Positions 1 to 9,112 of a stretch of 64,000 nucleotides of DNA are shown piece by piece. The translations under genes and the position numbers were made by a program. This DNA is from Bacillota bacterium (lineage in GTDB: Bacteria; Bacillota; Clostridia; Lachnospirales; Lachnospiraceae), in contig JAEYQV010000114.1 of NCBI GenBank assembly GCA_023409835.1, forward strand, positions 22,496 through 86,495. The letters run 5' to 3'. Position 1 is the stretch's first letter. Every line of letters begins with the position of its first letter. Below the pieces are notes generated by a model. The model was not told the origin of the DNA and did no database searches. It saw only the letters and a program-made list of their open reading frames with translations.

Positions 1-1224
1 GATCTTATCCGGGGTATAGCCGAAGTGAACGTTTTTAAATTCTACATTTCCCCGCAGGCCATCAATTGACATCGGTTCCACTGCGGTAGGCAGCTCCTCC
101 TCCGAGCTTAAGAATTCAAATACCCTCTCAGCCGCAGCGGCGGTGGACTGGAACATATTTGCTACCTGGGCCAGCTGGGTAATCGGATTGGTAAATAACC
201 TGATATACTGGAAGAAGGACTGGATCTGGCCGATTTTTATCTTACCCTTGACGGTCAGATAACCTCCGAGTATCGCAACACCGACATAGCCGATATTTCC
301 TACAAACTGCATGATTGGGTGCATCATACCGGAGAGAAATTGTGACTTCCAGGCGGATTCATATAGCTTCTCGTTGCTGGCATCAAATTCCTTGATGGCA
401 TCCTCCTCCTTGTTGAAGGCCTTTACAATATTGTGGCCACCATAGACCTCCTCTACCTGACCGTTCACATGACCTAGATATTCCTGTTGCTGGCGGAAGT
501 ATTTCTGTGACTTCTTAATGACAATACCCATGATTGCCAGGGACAGGGGTACAATCAGGAGGGCAAGGAACGTCATCGAGAGGCTGATCCGAAGCATCAT
601 AATTAACACACCGATGATGGTGACTATGGAGGTGATGAACTGTGTCAGACTTTGATTCATACTCTGGCTCAGGGTATCCACATCGTTTGTAACCCTGGAC
701 AGAATCTCACCATGAGTCATCTGATCAAAATAATTCATCGGCATCCGATGGATCTTTTCCGAGATTTCTTTTCTGAATTTATAGGTTACCTTCTGTGAGA
801 TGTCTGTAGTAATCCATCCCATGACATAGGATAGTATCGAGGAGATAAAATACAGTGTAATCAACAGGAGAAGGATTTTACCTAAGGCAGTAAAATCAAT
901 TCCGCTTCCGCCCCCAATCTTGCTGATCAAGCCATTCGCTATCTCAGTCGTGGCATTACCCATGATAGTGGGGCCTATGATGGTGAAGATTGTACTGCCG
1001 ACGGCAAAGATTAAAATTAACATAAAACCTATTTTGTATTTTGACAGATACTTCGACAGCTTCTTCATGGTGCCCTTAAAATCCTTAGCCTTTTCAACGG
1101 GGCGACCCATACCGCCGGGACCCATCCCTTTGCCTGATCCCATACCTTTGCCGGGACCGGCTTTCTTAGCAGATGTTGAAGACATTTCCATTACTTTTCT
1201 ATTTGCTTTTTTCTCTCTATTCAT
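1..1224 (-). CDS. ABC exporter, permease-ATPase half (cut by window edge)
   Basis: Half of a heterodimeric type IV ABC exporter that would pump a drug, lipid or peptide across the cytoplasmic membrane. The first ~408 residues are present: a Gly/Met/Lys-rich cytoplasmic leader (about residues 1-50), the six-helix transmembrane domain, and only the first strand of the nucleotide-binding domain, ending at an A-loop-like FGYTPDKI. Walker A and everything beyond lie outside the window. The ATG at 1224 overlaps the stop of the upstream exporter gene by 8 nt, and an AGGAGGAGTT Shine-Dalgarno lies inside that gene's end, so translation is probably coupled. The neighbour has a degenerate ATP site, so this half should carry the catalytic site; that is inference because the motifs are off-window. 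Confidence 0.9.
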   Translation of the reverse strand, partial: MNREKKANRKVMEMSSTSAKKAGPGKGMGSGKGMGPGGMGRPVEKAKDFKGTMKKLSKYLSKYKIGFMLILIFAVGSTIFTIIGPTIMGNATTEIANGLISKIGGGSGIDFTALGKILLLLITLYFISSILSYVMGWITTDISQKVTYKFRKEISEKIHRMPMNYFDQMTHGEILSRVTNDVDTLSQSMNQSLTQFITSIVTIIGVLIMMLRISLSMTFLALLIVPLSLAIMGIVIKKSQKYFRQQQEYLGHVNGQVEEVYGGHNIVKAFNKEEDAIKEFDASNEKLYESAWKSQFLSGMMHPIMQFVGNIGYVGVAILGGYLTVKGKIKIGQIQSFFQYIRLFTNPITQLAQVANMFQSTAAAAERVFEFLSSEEELPTAVEPMSIDGLRGNVEFKNVHFGYTPDKI

Positions 1225-3460
1225 AAGCCAACTCCTCCTTTGATAATTGGGAAGATGCAATCTGCTTGTATACTTCGCAGTCCTTCAGAAGCTCCTTATG
1301 GGTTCCTTTTCCAATGATGCGACCTTCGTCTAATACAAGAATCTGCTCTGCATGCAGGATCGTACTAATTCTCTGTGCTACGATAATCACCGTGCTTTCG
1401 GATAATTCCTCCTTGAGAGCTTTTCGTAAAGCAACATCCGTCTTATAATCAAGAGCAGAGAAGCTGTCATCGAAGAGATAGATCTCGGGGTCCTTAGCAA
1501 TGGCACGGGCAATGGATAATCTCTGCTTCTGACCTCCGGATACGTTGGTTCCGCCCTGGGAGATCGGTGTCTCATAGCCCTCCGGCATTGCCTTTATAAA
1601 TTCCTCTGCCTGTGCTATTCTGGCAGCGGCGGCAACGGATTCCTTTAGCGAGTTGGGCTTGCCGAAGGTAATGTTGGATTCAATGGTTCCGGAGAAAAGA
1701 ACACCCTTCTGCGGTACCAGACCAAGCTTATTTCGCAGGGTATGAAGCTTGAAGCTTCGTATATCAAGGCCGTCAATCTCAATGGAGCCGGAGGTGACAT
1801 CATAAAACCTGGGGATCAGATTAATGAGAGTGGTCTTGCCGCTGCCGGTACTTCCGATGATGGCAGTGGTCTCACCGGGCTTTGCTGTGAAGCTGATATC
1901 AGACAGGACATCCTCCTCTGCATTCGGATAACGGAAGTGTACATTCTTAAACTCCAGAACACCTCTCTTGTTGATATCGGACAGTTCTTCCTGTTCCGGT
2001 TCTTGAATTACTTCCTGGACCGTCAGCACTTCGTCAATACGCTTTGCTGCCACACCGGCACGGGGAAGGACAATGGATATCATGGTCAGCATAAGGAAGG
2101 ACATGATGATCTGCATGGTATATTGGATAAATGCAATCATATCGCCAACCTGCATGGTACCGGTGTTGATCCTGTCGGCACCTGCCCATATAATCAGGAT
2201 AGATACAAGATTCATAATCAGGAACAGTGTAGGCATCAGCAGAGTCATGACGCGATTAATAAACAGACTGTTTTTCGTAAGGTCAACATTTGCTTTATCA
2301 AAACGCTTTTTTTCATGCTCTTGTGTACTGAAGGCCCGGATTACCGGCAGACCGGTCAGGATTTCTCTCATGACCAGATTGATTCGATCAATCAGCTTCT
2401 GCATCTGCTTGAACTTGGGCATAGTAATAATAAGTAGAGTAAGAATGACGAATAATACGGTACCTACACCTACCCCTAAGGTCCAGGTCATGGAAGTGTT
2501 CGTCTGAAGGATCCGAAAGATACCGCCCATCGCCAGAATAGGAGCGTAAATCACGATACGGATCATTAATACGGTCAGTGTCTGCACCTGCTGGATGTCA
2601 TTTGTACTTCTCGTAATCAGGGAAGCTGTCGAGAACCGGTCCATTTCCGAATTGGAGAAGGATAATACCTTACGGAACACCCTTCTTCTGAATTCGCGGC
2701 CCATTCTGGCGGCAATCCTGGAGGCAAATAGGGTAACCAGTACGGAGGCAACCATTGCTGCTAAAGCCAGGCCGATCATTTTGGCGCCCACAAGAAGAAT
2801 GTAATTCGTCTGTATACGGCTGACACTGACACCGATTGCTTCATATTCTGCTTTTATATAGGTTGTTGCTGCCGATTGAAGGAAGGTAGCAGGAAATTGC
2901 CCGGCCTTTTCCTTCATCTGACTGATGGCAGCCGACATTTGCTCCGGCGTCATGGTGCTAAAGGATGCTGCGGCATCCGCACCGCCGTTTGCCATACCTT
3001 CCGGCAGGAGAGAGCTCATGGAGAAGCCTGAGTTACTGGAGGAGGTGCTGCCACTTTCCAGACCGTATAACAAAGCCATGGGGAAAGCAAAGATATCTTC
3101 CAGGGATGCCTCTTCCGTCTTATCCCACAGATAAAGGTTTTCCGCTTCAAGTAAGGGATAGCTTTTCCGATAGGAAGCCAGCTGCTGCGCCTCCATCGTA
3201 GCTTTATCCAGTAGAGTATAATGCTTTAATATGGTTTCCTTTCCGGCTTCGTCACTGAAGAGAAGGATTTTCTGCATTTCAGAGGCACGAATCACATCAG
3301 GAACCGCATTCGGGATACCGCTCCTCATAATACCGGTATTTATGATCTCTGAAGTATAAGTAGGCAATGACAAATCGCAATATGCCTGTAGAATCAGCAG
3401 GACCGTGACAATCACGAGGGCAACTGCCGATTTTTTGAGATATTTAAGTATTTTTAACAT
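1217..3460 (-). CDS. ABC exporter, permease-ATPase half with degenerate ATP site
   Basis: Partner half of the exporter (747 residues, longer than the usual ~580-600). TM1 (about 10-30) is followed by an unusually long extracytoplasmic insertion (about 45-210) before TM2. The ATPase domain has Walker A GSTGSGKTT (~535), signature VSGGQKQR (~638), and FDDSFSALD (~662), where the catalytic Glu is Asp. The switch-loop His is Gln (VAQRIST, ~695). Asp for Glu plus Gln for His is the known pattern of the non-catalytic subunit in heterodimeric exporters such as TM287/288 and BmrCD. It lies downstream of a marR gene and upstream of the second half, so the three read as one operon. Substrate is unknown; multidrug or antimicrobial export is the usual role of MarR-linked pairs. 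Confidence 0.93.
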   Translation of the reverse strand: MLKILKYLKKSAVALVIVTVLLILQAYCDLSLPTYTSEIINTGIMRSGIPNAVPDVIRASEMQKILLFSDEAGKETILKHYTLLDKATMEAQQLASYRKSYPLLEAENLYLWDKTEEASLEDIFAFPMALLYGLESGSTSSSNSGFSMSSLLPEGMANGGADAAASFSTMTPEQMSAAISQMKEKAGQFPATFLQSAATTYIKAEYEAIGVSVSRIQTNYILLVGAKMIGLALAAMVASVLVTLFASRIAARMGREFRRRVFRKVLSFSNSEMDRFSTASLITRSTNDIQQVQTLTVLMIRIVIYAPILAMGGIFRILQTNTSMTWTLGVGVGTVLFVILTLLIITMPKFKQMQKLIDRINLVMREILTGLPVIRAFSTQEHEKKRFDKANVDLTKNSLFINRVMTLLMPTLFLIMNLVSILIIWAGADRINTGTMQVGDMIAFIQYTMQIIMSFLMLTMISIVLPRAGVAAKRIDEVLTVQEVIQEPEQEELSDINKRGVLEFKNVHFRYPNAEEDVLSDISFTAKPGETTAIIGSTGSGKTTLINLIPRFYDVTSGSIEIDGLDIRSFKLHTLRNKLGLVPQKGVLFSGTIESNITFGKPNSLKESVAAAARIAQAEEFIKAMPEGYETPISQGGTNVSGGQKQRLSIARAIAKDPEIYLFDDSFSALDYKTDVALRKALKEELSESTVIIVAQRISTILHAEQILVLDEGRIIGKGTHKELLKDCEVYKQIASSQLSKEELAYE

Positions 3461-3568
3461 ATTGATTTCCTTTCTGACGGTTTTAGCTTTTATATCAGAT
3501 TGTATTGAATAACATTTTATGTTTTCCCATTCCCGGGTATTTGAACAGAAAAATCATTACGCTTCCTC

Positions 3569-3994
3569 TTATTGCAGGTTACTTTTTATTTTATGTGTAA
3601 GTTCTATGAAGCTCTTTATCTCTTCCTCAGTAAAGTCCGTAAACATCTTCTCGGCCAGACCAATCAGGAATCTCTTGCCAAGTAAAGCAGCGTCACGGCC
3701 CTCCGGAGTTAGATATACCCGAAGGTTACGTCGGTCAGCTTCATCAGGGACCCGGTAGACATAGCCGTTAGCCTCCAGCTTATTTAGCATTCCGGTTATG
3801 GATGCCGGTTTCACGCAATTCTTATCTGCCAGCTCCTTCTGGGTTAGTCCCTCATGATCATAGATGACAGCGAGAAGCTTCGGCTGTCCAGGATACAATT
3901 TTACATGGTCCATCTGCTGATAGGAGCATAGATGGACCGATCGTATAATCTCTGAGAAAGTATCGATCAGATATTTTAGATCACTTCGTTCCAT
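3569..3994 (-). CDS. MarR-family transcriptional regulator
   Basis: A 141-residue winged-helix regulator, probable autorepressor of this gene and the ABC exporter pair. The core reads LTQKELADKNCVKPASITGML (recognition region, split here by position ~55-75), then the wing with DEADRRNLRVYLTPEGR, a classic MarR DxRxxxxxLT motif, and helical ends for dimerisation. I choose ATG 3994 rather than ATG 4000 because GGAAAGG lies 6 nt before 3994 but abuts 4000. A clear promoter and a palindrome sit immediately upstream. The ligand is unknown. Confidence 0.92.
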   Translation of the reverse strand: MERSDLKYLIDTFSEIIRSVHLCSYQQMDHVKLYPGQPKLLAVIYDHEGLTQKELADKNCVKPASITGMLNKLEANGYVYRVPDEADRRNLRVYLTPEGRDAALLGKRFLIGLAEKMFTDFTEEEIKSFIELTHKIKSNLQ

Positions 3995-4017
3995 AATCAT
4001 CCTTTCCTTGATATTAA

Positions 4018-4039
4018 TTTAGTTAGGTTCCTAATGAAT
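4018..4039 (-). promoter_or_regulatory. Candidate MarR operator
   Basis: A near-perfect palindrome, TTAGG-TT-CCTAA (4023-4034), with weaker flanking symmetry, lies between the -10 box and the marR start. Size and place fit a MarR-family dimer site for autorepression. Binding is inferred. Confidence 0.6.
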
Positions 4040-4043
4040 GAGT

Positions 4044-4071
4044 ATTATAGCATATGTGGATAGTATGTCAA
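4044..4071 (-). promoter_or_regulatory. Sigma-A promoter of the marR-ABC operon
   Basis: On the minus strand TTGACA (4071-4066) and TATAAT (4049-4044) are separated by 16 bp. Both boxes are consensus. The palindrome follows about 10 nt downstream, which fits repression by blocking. Confidence 0.75.
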
Positions 4072-4205
4072 TAGGAATATAAAAATTCACCATATTTAAC
4101 CAATATAAAAACTTACCATATTTATCTAACATAAAAATTACCATACGAAACATAAATCATATAGAGTATACCCGGGGAAATTGCAAACATGACAGAATAA
4201 CAGAA

Positions 4206-4262
4206 AAGGCGGGTTCCAATTCTTTTACGAATGACGTAAATAAGAGAAGGAAGACCCACCTA
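4206..4262 (-). terminator. Terminator after the CobD/HisC-like gene
   Basis: On the minus strand an imperfect stem (AGGTGGGTCTTCC with GGAACCCGCC) encloses an inner TTACG/CGTAA hairpin and is followed by TTTTCTGTT. It lies about 20 nt after the stop at 4283. Confidence 0.5.
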
Positions 4263-4282
4263 TAGAATTCTTTATATAGAAA

Positions 4283-5380
4283 TTACTTTAAAACCTCCAT
4301 AAGTACGGACAGCAGCTGATCATTAAGCTCCGGTGTCATGAAGCAGAACCGGATAAACTTATTATTAAGGAACGGGAAGGTGGAGCAATCCCGGATCATG
4401 AAGCCCTTTCGAATCGCGGCTTCAAACAGATCCATCGAGGTGACCTCCTCCTTTAATATTTTAATCAGGATGAAGTTGGCAGTCGGTGTAAAAAACTGAA
4501 GGTTCTGATTGGTACTTAAGACAGAGCAGATACGGCTCCGTTCCCCCGCGATCAGGGCTCTGGTTTCCTTTATATATTCCTCATCCGTAAACATGAGTTC
4601 TCCTGCAATCGCAGCCAGGCTATTGATGGTCCACGGATTCTTGCGCTGGTTCATTTCCTTTAAGAGGTCTTCGTTACCGCAGACGGCATATCCGAGCCGG
4701 AGACCGGGTGCAGCAAAGAATTTTGATATACCACGGAGTATGATGATATTATTGTAATAGCCGGTCAGCGGTATACAGGTAATCTTTGCGATATCCTCCG
4801 CAAATTCCACATAGGTCTCATCCACCATAACAAAGATACCCTTCCTCTTGCAGATATCAAGTATCTTCCTCATGTCATTTCTGGTTATGGCAGAGGAGGT
4901 GGGGTTGTTTGGATTACAGATCACCAGCAGCTCAACATCGGGAGTTAGCTCCTTCTCCAGGGACGGGATATCCAGCTGGAAGCCGTTCTCCTCCTCCAGC
5001 CTGTAGTAAAGGGTACTTCCTCCGCCGAGAGCGACCTCCCGCTCATATTCCGAATAGGTGGGGCCGACAATTAATGCTTTCTTGGGATGCTTAATCTGGA
5101 TAAACAGGGATATCAGCTCCGTGGAACCGTTTCCTACGATGATATTCGCGAAATCTGCCTTCACGTAATCCCCAATACATTTCCGTAAGGAGGTGTATTC
5201 CCGGTCCGGATAACTCATGATTGCATCAATGCGTCCCGACAGAGTAGCCTTTAATTTCGGTGAGATTCCCAGAGGGTTCACATTCGCCGAGAAGCTTACA
5301 ATCTCCTCCTTTTTAATCCCATATAGCTTTTCTATCGTTTCCAAATCACTTCCATGAAAATGATCGGTATGTCTGATCAT
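4283..5380 (-). CDS. PLP-dependent aminotransferase, CobD/HisC-like
   Basis: Fold-type I PLP enzyme of 365 residues. The N-terminus (HGSDLETIEKLYGI followed by FSANVNPLGIS) resembles L-threonine-O-3-phosphate decarboxylase (CobD) more than histidinol-phosphate aminotransferase. CNPNNPTS, DETYVEF and SKFFAAPGLRLGY give the cofactor pocket, the last with the Schiff-base Lys. ATG 5380 has AAGGAG 9 nt upstream. It is monocistronic, with its own terminator, and no cobalamin or histidine gene lies in the window. CobD-type activity would make (R)-1-amino-2-propanol phosphate for cobalamin; another small amino-acid substrate is equally possible. Confidence 0.85.
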   Translation of the reverse strand: MIRHTDHFHGSDLETIEKLYGIKKEEIVSFSANVNPLGISPKLKATLSGRIDAIMSYPDREYTSLRKCIGDYVKADFANIIVGNGSTELISLFIQIKHPKKALIVGPTYSEYEREVALGGGSTLYYRLEEENGFQLDIPSLEKELTPDVELLVICNPNNPTSSAITRNDMRKILDICKRKGIFVMVDETYVEFAEDIAKITCIPLTGYYNNIIILRGISKFFAAPGLRLGYAVCGNEDLLKEMNQRKNPWTINSLAAIAGELMFTDEEYIKETRALIAGERSRICSVLSTNQNLQFFTPTANFILIKILKEEVTSMDLFEAAIRKGFMIRDCSTFPFLNNKFIRFCFMTPELNDQLLSVLMEVLK

Positions 5381-5538
5381 GCTAGGGTGCTCCTTTCCAT
5401 CTGCCGAACCTCATCCTACCTAGTGAAATACTCCTATGGATTTCGACATGTACTAGATTTTTTTTCCTGTATGCATTATAATTATGATACATATTATATC
5501 TGATTTTAGACAAAAAGCAATTACCATGAGGTGATATT

Positions 5539-8500
5539 TTGAAGGAAAAGATCGAGCGTTTTTCAAGAGGAGATTTTGAATACGACCTGCCAATCCTTTG
5601 CTTATCTGAGGATATAATCAAGATAACTGTTGAAGCGGGTAAAACCATTACCGGTAGTTTCGTGGTCAGCAACAGCGCCGGAAGACGGATGAAGGGAATC
5701 CTTTATTCTTCTCACCGGCTGTTTACGGTGGAGAACAGCACCTTCTGCGGAACCGAGGTCAAGTTGAATTACTGCTTTCATGCAACCTTTCTCAGTGCGG
5801 GTGACTCCCTTCAGGGAGAACTCACCATTGTAAGTGATTGTGGGGAACAGTCGTTGCCCTTTACCGTCCAGGTCGAAGCCCCTTATTGCAGCACCTCTTT
5901 AGGTAAAATTAAGGATTTATTTCAATTTGCAAATCTAGCCAGAATGGATTGGACCGAAGCGAAGAAGGTCTTTCGATCTGAGGATTTTGAGCGTGTCATT
6001 TTACGGAATGATGAGAAATACAGCATCATTTACCATAATCTTTTAAAGAATATATCCACCAGCCAAGCTCTGGAAGAGTTCCTGATTGCAATACATAAAA
6101 AATCAAAAATTGAGTTGAGCATAGATAAAACGAGTCTTTCTTATACAGTATCGGAGTATGAGTTCATGGACAAGCTGATTCTTACGAAGAATCACTGGGG
6201 CTATGCAGAGATCAGGGTCAGCACGGATGCCCCCTTCATCCGCCTGGAGCAGAAATTCGTATGGGCCGACCGCTTCATCGGGAATACACATCAGATATCC
6301 TTTCTTATCGTTCCAAAACAAATGAAACCTGGGAATAACTATGGCAGAATACTGATTAAGACAGTCTATCAGACCATAATAGTTGAGGTTGTCTGCAAAT
6401 ATCATAAGCAGAGCGAGGGAAGCCATCAGAGATCCCTTCCGGACAGAAGGCGGCCTTATCTAATAACCCGTAATTATCTTGATTTACGGATGAATAAAAG
6501 CACACTGAATCAGTATGTGGAAGCTTCGGAAGCCTTGATGAAGGAGACAATGCAGAAGGAGGCTAATCTATCCAGGCTGATGAATATCCATCTGGCTCTG
6601 GTAACAGGAAAGAACAAGGCAGCAGGACTGCTGCTTGGAGAGCTTCAAAAAGAAGAAGTAAGCATAAGAAAACAGTCCGTGGTAGAATACTGCGCATATC
6701 TATACCTGAATACCCTATACCGTAAAGAGGAGGAAACCATTCAAAATGCTACGGATATTATCCGCCGTTATTATACCAGCGGACATTTTGATTGGAGGCT
6801 GCTATGGTTTTTACTGTATACGGACAAGCGTTATGAGCGGAATAAGAATTTGAAGCTGAATGATATTCGGGAGCAGTTTGATTCAGGCTGTCATAGTCCG
6901 ATCTTATATCTTGAGGCAGTGCTTGTATATGAGGAAGAACCCTATCAACTGCGAGAGCTGACGGATTTTGAAATTCAGGTTTTTCAGTTTGGTATTAGAA
7001 ATGGCATTATATCTAAGGATACGGCACTACAGTATACTTATCTGGCGGGCCGAAGGAAGAATTTTCACCCGGTCATATACCGTTGTCTTGTAGCCCTGTA
7101 TCAGAAATTCGGAAGTGTAGAGATACTGACGGCAATCTGCTGTATGCTGATCAAGGGCTTTAAGAAATCAACGAATTATTTTGAATGGTACCGCCTCGGA
7201 GTCGAAGCACAGCTACGTATCACGGAGCTTTATGAGTATTATATGTATTCCGTGGATGATACAATGGAGACTCCTATTGCCCAACCGGTACTGTTGTATT
7301 TCATATATAACAGCAGCCTTAATGACAGGAAGAGAGCCTTTCTGTATGCCAATATTATTAAAAACAAAGAAAAGCTTAGCTCCATATACAGGACCTACTA
7401 TAAAAAGATGGAGGTGTTTGCTCTAAAGCAGTTGGAGGCTCATAATATCAGCCCGAATCTTGCTGTTTTATACCGTGAATTTATGGACGCAAGCTCCATC
7501 CGTACGGAGATGGCACTGCACCTTCCCTACATAATATTTACTCATGAGCTGATATGCAGTAATCCAAACATGGTGAGTGTGAGCGTGAACCACCGGGAGC
7601 TTGAGGCAGAGGAGAATCAGCCTCTGGTAGAGGGCAGGGCATATATTCAGCACTATAGCCAGAATACGGATATTTTCCTGATTGATACTTTTGGTAACAG
7701 GTATTGTGTCTCCGTAGAATATGAGCTGAAGCCCTTATTTCCCATGGAGGAGCAGGAATATAACAGTCTTGATTACCTCCTCCATCCGATGCTGCAGCTT
7801 CATATCTATGAGAGGTATCAAAGCTACCGGATAGAAAATGAGCAGGCGATCAGCTTAAGAAGACAGCTTTTGCAGATCTCAGGACTGAAGGAAGAGTACC
7901 GTACAGCCTGTTTAATGACGCTAATCGACTATTATTATGAAAACTATAATGAGGAGCTGTTGGAACAATTTCTGACCCAGTTGGATTTAAGCAGGGTGAA
8001 GGATACGGAGCGGATTCGGTATTTGGAGTATATGGTTATCCGCAGACATTATGACCGGGCCATGGAAGCATTAAGCAACTTTGGTTTTGAAGGGATTTCT
8101 GTGAAGCGTCTGGTCAGAATGTGCTCCGGCTGGATTACTTTTATCGGTTTCGAGGTACAGAACGATTTACTGATAGCCCTATGCTTTTATATTTTTAATC
8201 AGGGCAAATACGACGAAGCAATCCTTAAGTATCTGACGAAGCATTATCAAGGGCCAACCGAGAGCCTGCTGAAGCTTTGGAAAGCAGCGGAGGGCTTTGA
8301 GATAGAGAACCATGAGCTAATGGAACGGCTGCTGGTGCAGCTGCTGTTCACAGAAGGCCATATGGGAGACAGTCTTCCGGTATTTATGGAGTATTATCAT
8401 AATATAACAAACCGCTTGATGGTGAGAGCCTTTCTTACCTTCCAGGCCTATCAATATCTGGTTCATGACAGGATGGTCGGTGACGAGCTGTTTTCCATCA

Positions 8501-9087
8501 TGCGAAGAGAACTGAATTATGAGGAGAATGATATCTGTCTTTTGGCCTGGATGAAATATAGTTCCGGTTCCCATGAAATATCGGACGGAGATTGTGAATT
8601 TATTTCCTATCATATCAGCCGGATGGAAAAGAAGGGAATTATACTGCCCTTCTTCCTGGAATACCATAATAAGCTGAAGCTGCCGGTACGCATGTCGGAC
8701 AAATTCTATATTGAACATAAGACGAACCCGAGATATCAGGTTTATCTACATTACCGTTTACTAAAGAATAATTATGAACCTGAATTCATCGTGGAGAGGA
8801 TGCCGGATTCCTTTCTGGGAATTCATGTTAAAGAACTGATTCTGTTCTGCCATGAGATACTGGAGTATTATATTACCGAAGAAGACGACGGCTATGTCAA
8901 TACCACCGATTTGATCCGTGTTCAAAATGACAGGGATGCTTCCGGGGAGGAAGAAACGAAGTATAATCAGCTGAATCTGATATTGGCGGCACGGAATATG
9001 CAGGATGAGAAAACGTTAATGGATATGATGGAGCACTATGTCAAATCAGAATATATCATATCAAAAATCTTTAAACCAATGATATGA
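5539..9087 (+). CDS. Giant beta-sandwich/helical-repeat protein (DUF5717-like)
   Basis: A 1182-residue protein without signal peptide or membrane segment, so probably cytoplasmic. It matches my recollection of the DUF5717 family; function unknown. Visible layout: an Ig-like beta-sandwich (about 20-105), a short helical linker, a second beta-sandwich (about 190-285), long alpha-helical repeats rich in Tyr/Leu/Glu (about 320-660), a beta-rich insertion (about 670-745) and more helical repeats to the end. This suggests a scaffold. TTG at 5539 is chosen because GAGGTGA lies just upstream (5528-5534). It heads a co-oriented cluster; the next gene starts about 25 nt after its stop. Confidence 0.8.
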   Translation: MKEKIERFSRGDFEYDLPILCLSEDIIKITVEAGKTITGSFVVSNSAGRRMKGILYSSHRLFTVENSTFCGTEVKLNYCFHATFLSAGDSLQGELTIVSDCGEQSLPFTVQVEAPYCSTSLGKIKDLFQFANLARMDWTEAKKVFRSEDFERVILRNDEKYSIIYHNLLKNISTSQALEEFLIAIHKKSKIELSIDKTSLSYTVSEYEFMDKLILTKNHWGYAEIRVSTDAPFIRLEQKFVWADRFIGNTHQISFLIVPKQMKPGNNYGRILIKTVYQTIIVEVVCKYHKQSEGSHQRSLPDRRRPYLITRNYLDLRMNKSTLNQYVEASEALMKETMQKEANLSRLMNIHLALVTGKNKAAGLLLGELQKEEVSIRKQSVVEYCAYLYLNTLYRKEEETIQNATDIIRRYYTSGHFDWRLLWFLLYTDKRYERNKNLKLNDIREQFDSGCHSPILYLEAVLVYEEEPYQLRELTDFEIQVFQFGIRNGIISKDTALQYTYLAGRRKNFHPVIYRCLVALYQKFGSVEILTAICCMLIKGFKKSTNYFEWYRLGVEAQLRITELYEYYMYSVDDTMETPIAQPVLLYFIYNSSLNDRKRAFLYANIIKNKEKLSSIYRTYYKKMEVFALKQLEAHNISPNLAVLYREFMDASSIRTEMALHLPYIIFTHELICSNPNMVSVSVNHRELEAEENQPLVEGRAYIQHYSQNTDIFLIDTFGNRYCVSVEYELKPLFPMEEQEYNSLDYLLHPMLQLHIYERYQSYRIENEQAISLRRQLLQISGLKEEYRTACLMTLIDYYYENYNEELLEQFLTQLDLSRVKDTERIRYLEYMVIRRHYDRAMEALSNFGFEGISVKRLVRMCSGWITFIGFEVQNDLLIALCFYIFNQGKYDEAILKYLTKHYQGPTESLLKLWKAAEGFEIENHELMERLLVQLLFTEGHMGDSLPVFMEYYHNITNRLMVRAFLTFQAYQYLVHDRMVGDELFSIMRRELNYEENDICLLAWMKYSSGSHEISDGDCEFISYHISRMEKKGIILPFFLEYHNKLKLPVRMSDKFYIEHKTNPRYQVYLHYRLLKNNYEPEFIVERMPDSFLGIHVKELILFCHEILEYYITEEDDGYVNTTDLIRVQNDRDASGEEETKYNQLNLILAARNMQDEKTLMDMMEHYVKSEYIISKIFKPMI

Positions 9088-9112
9088 TTGATTTCCAGAG
9101 GGGGTGAAGAAG

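Noticed and set aside
1742..2437. 231-residue plus-strand frame antisense to the ABC gene
   Set aside because: Shadow of the well-supported exporter gene; no SD or domain.
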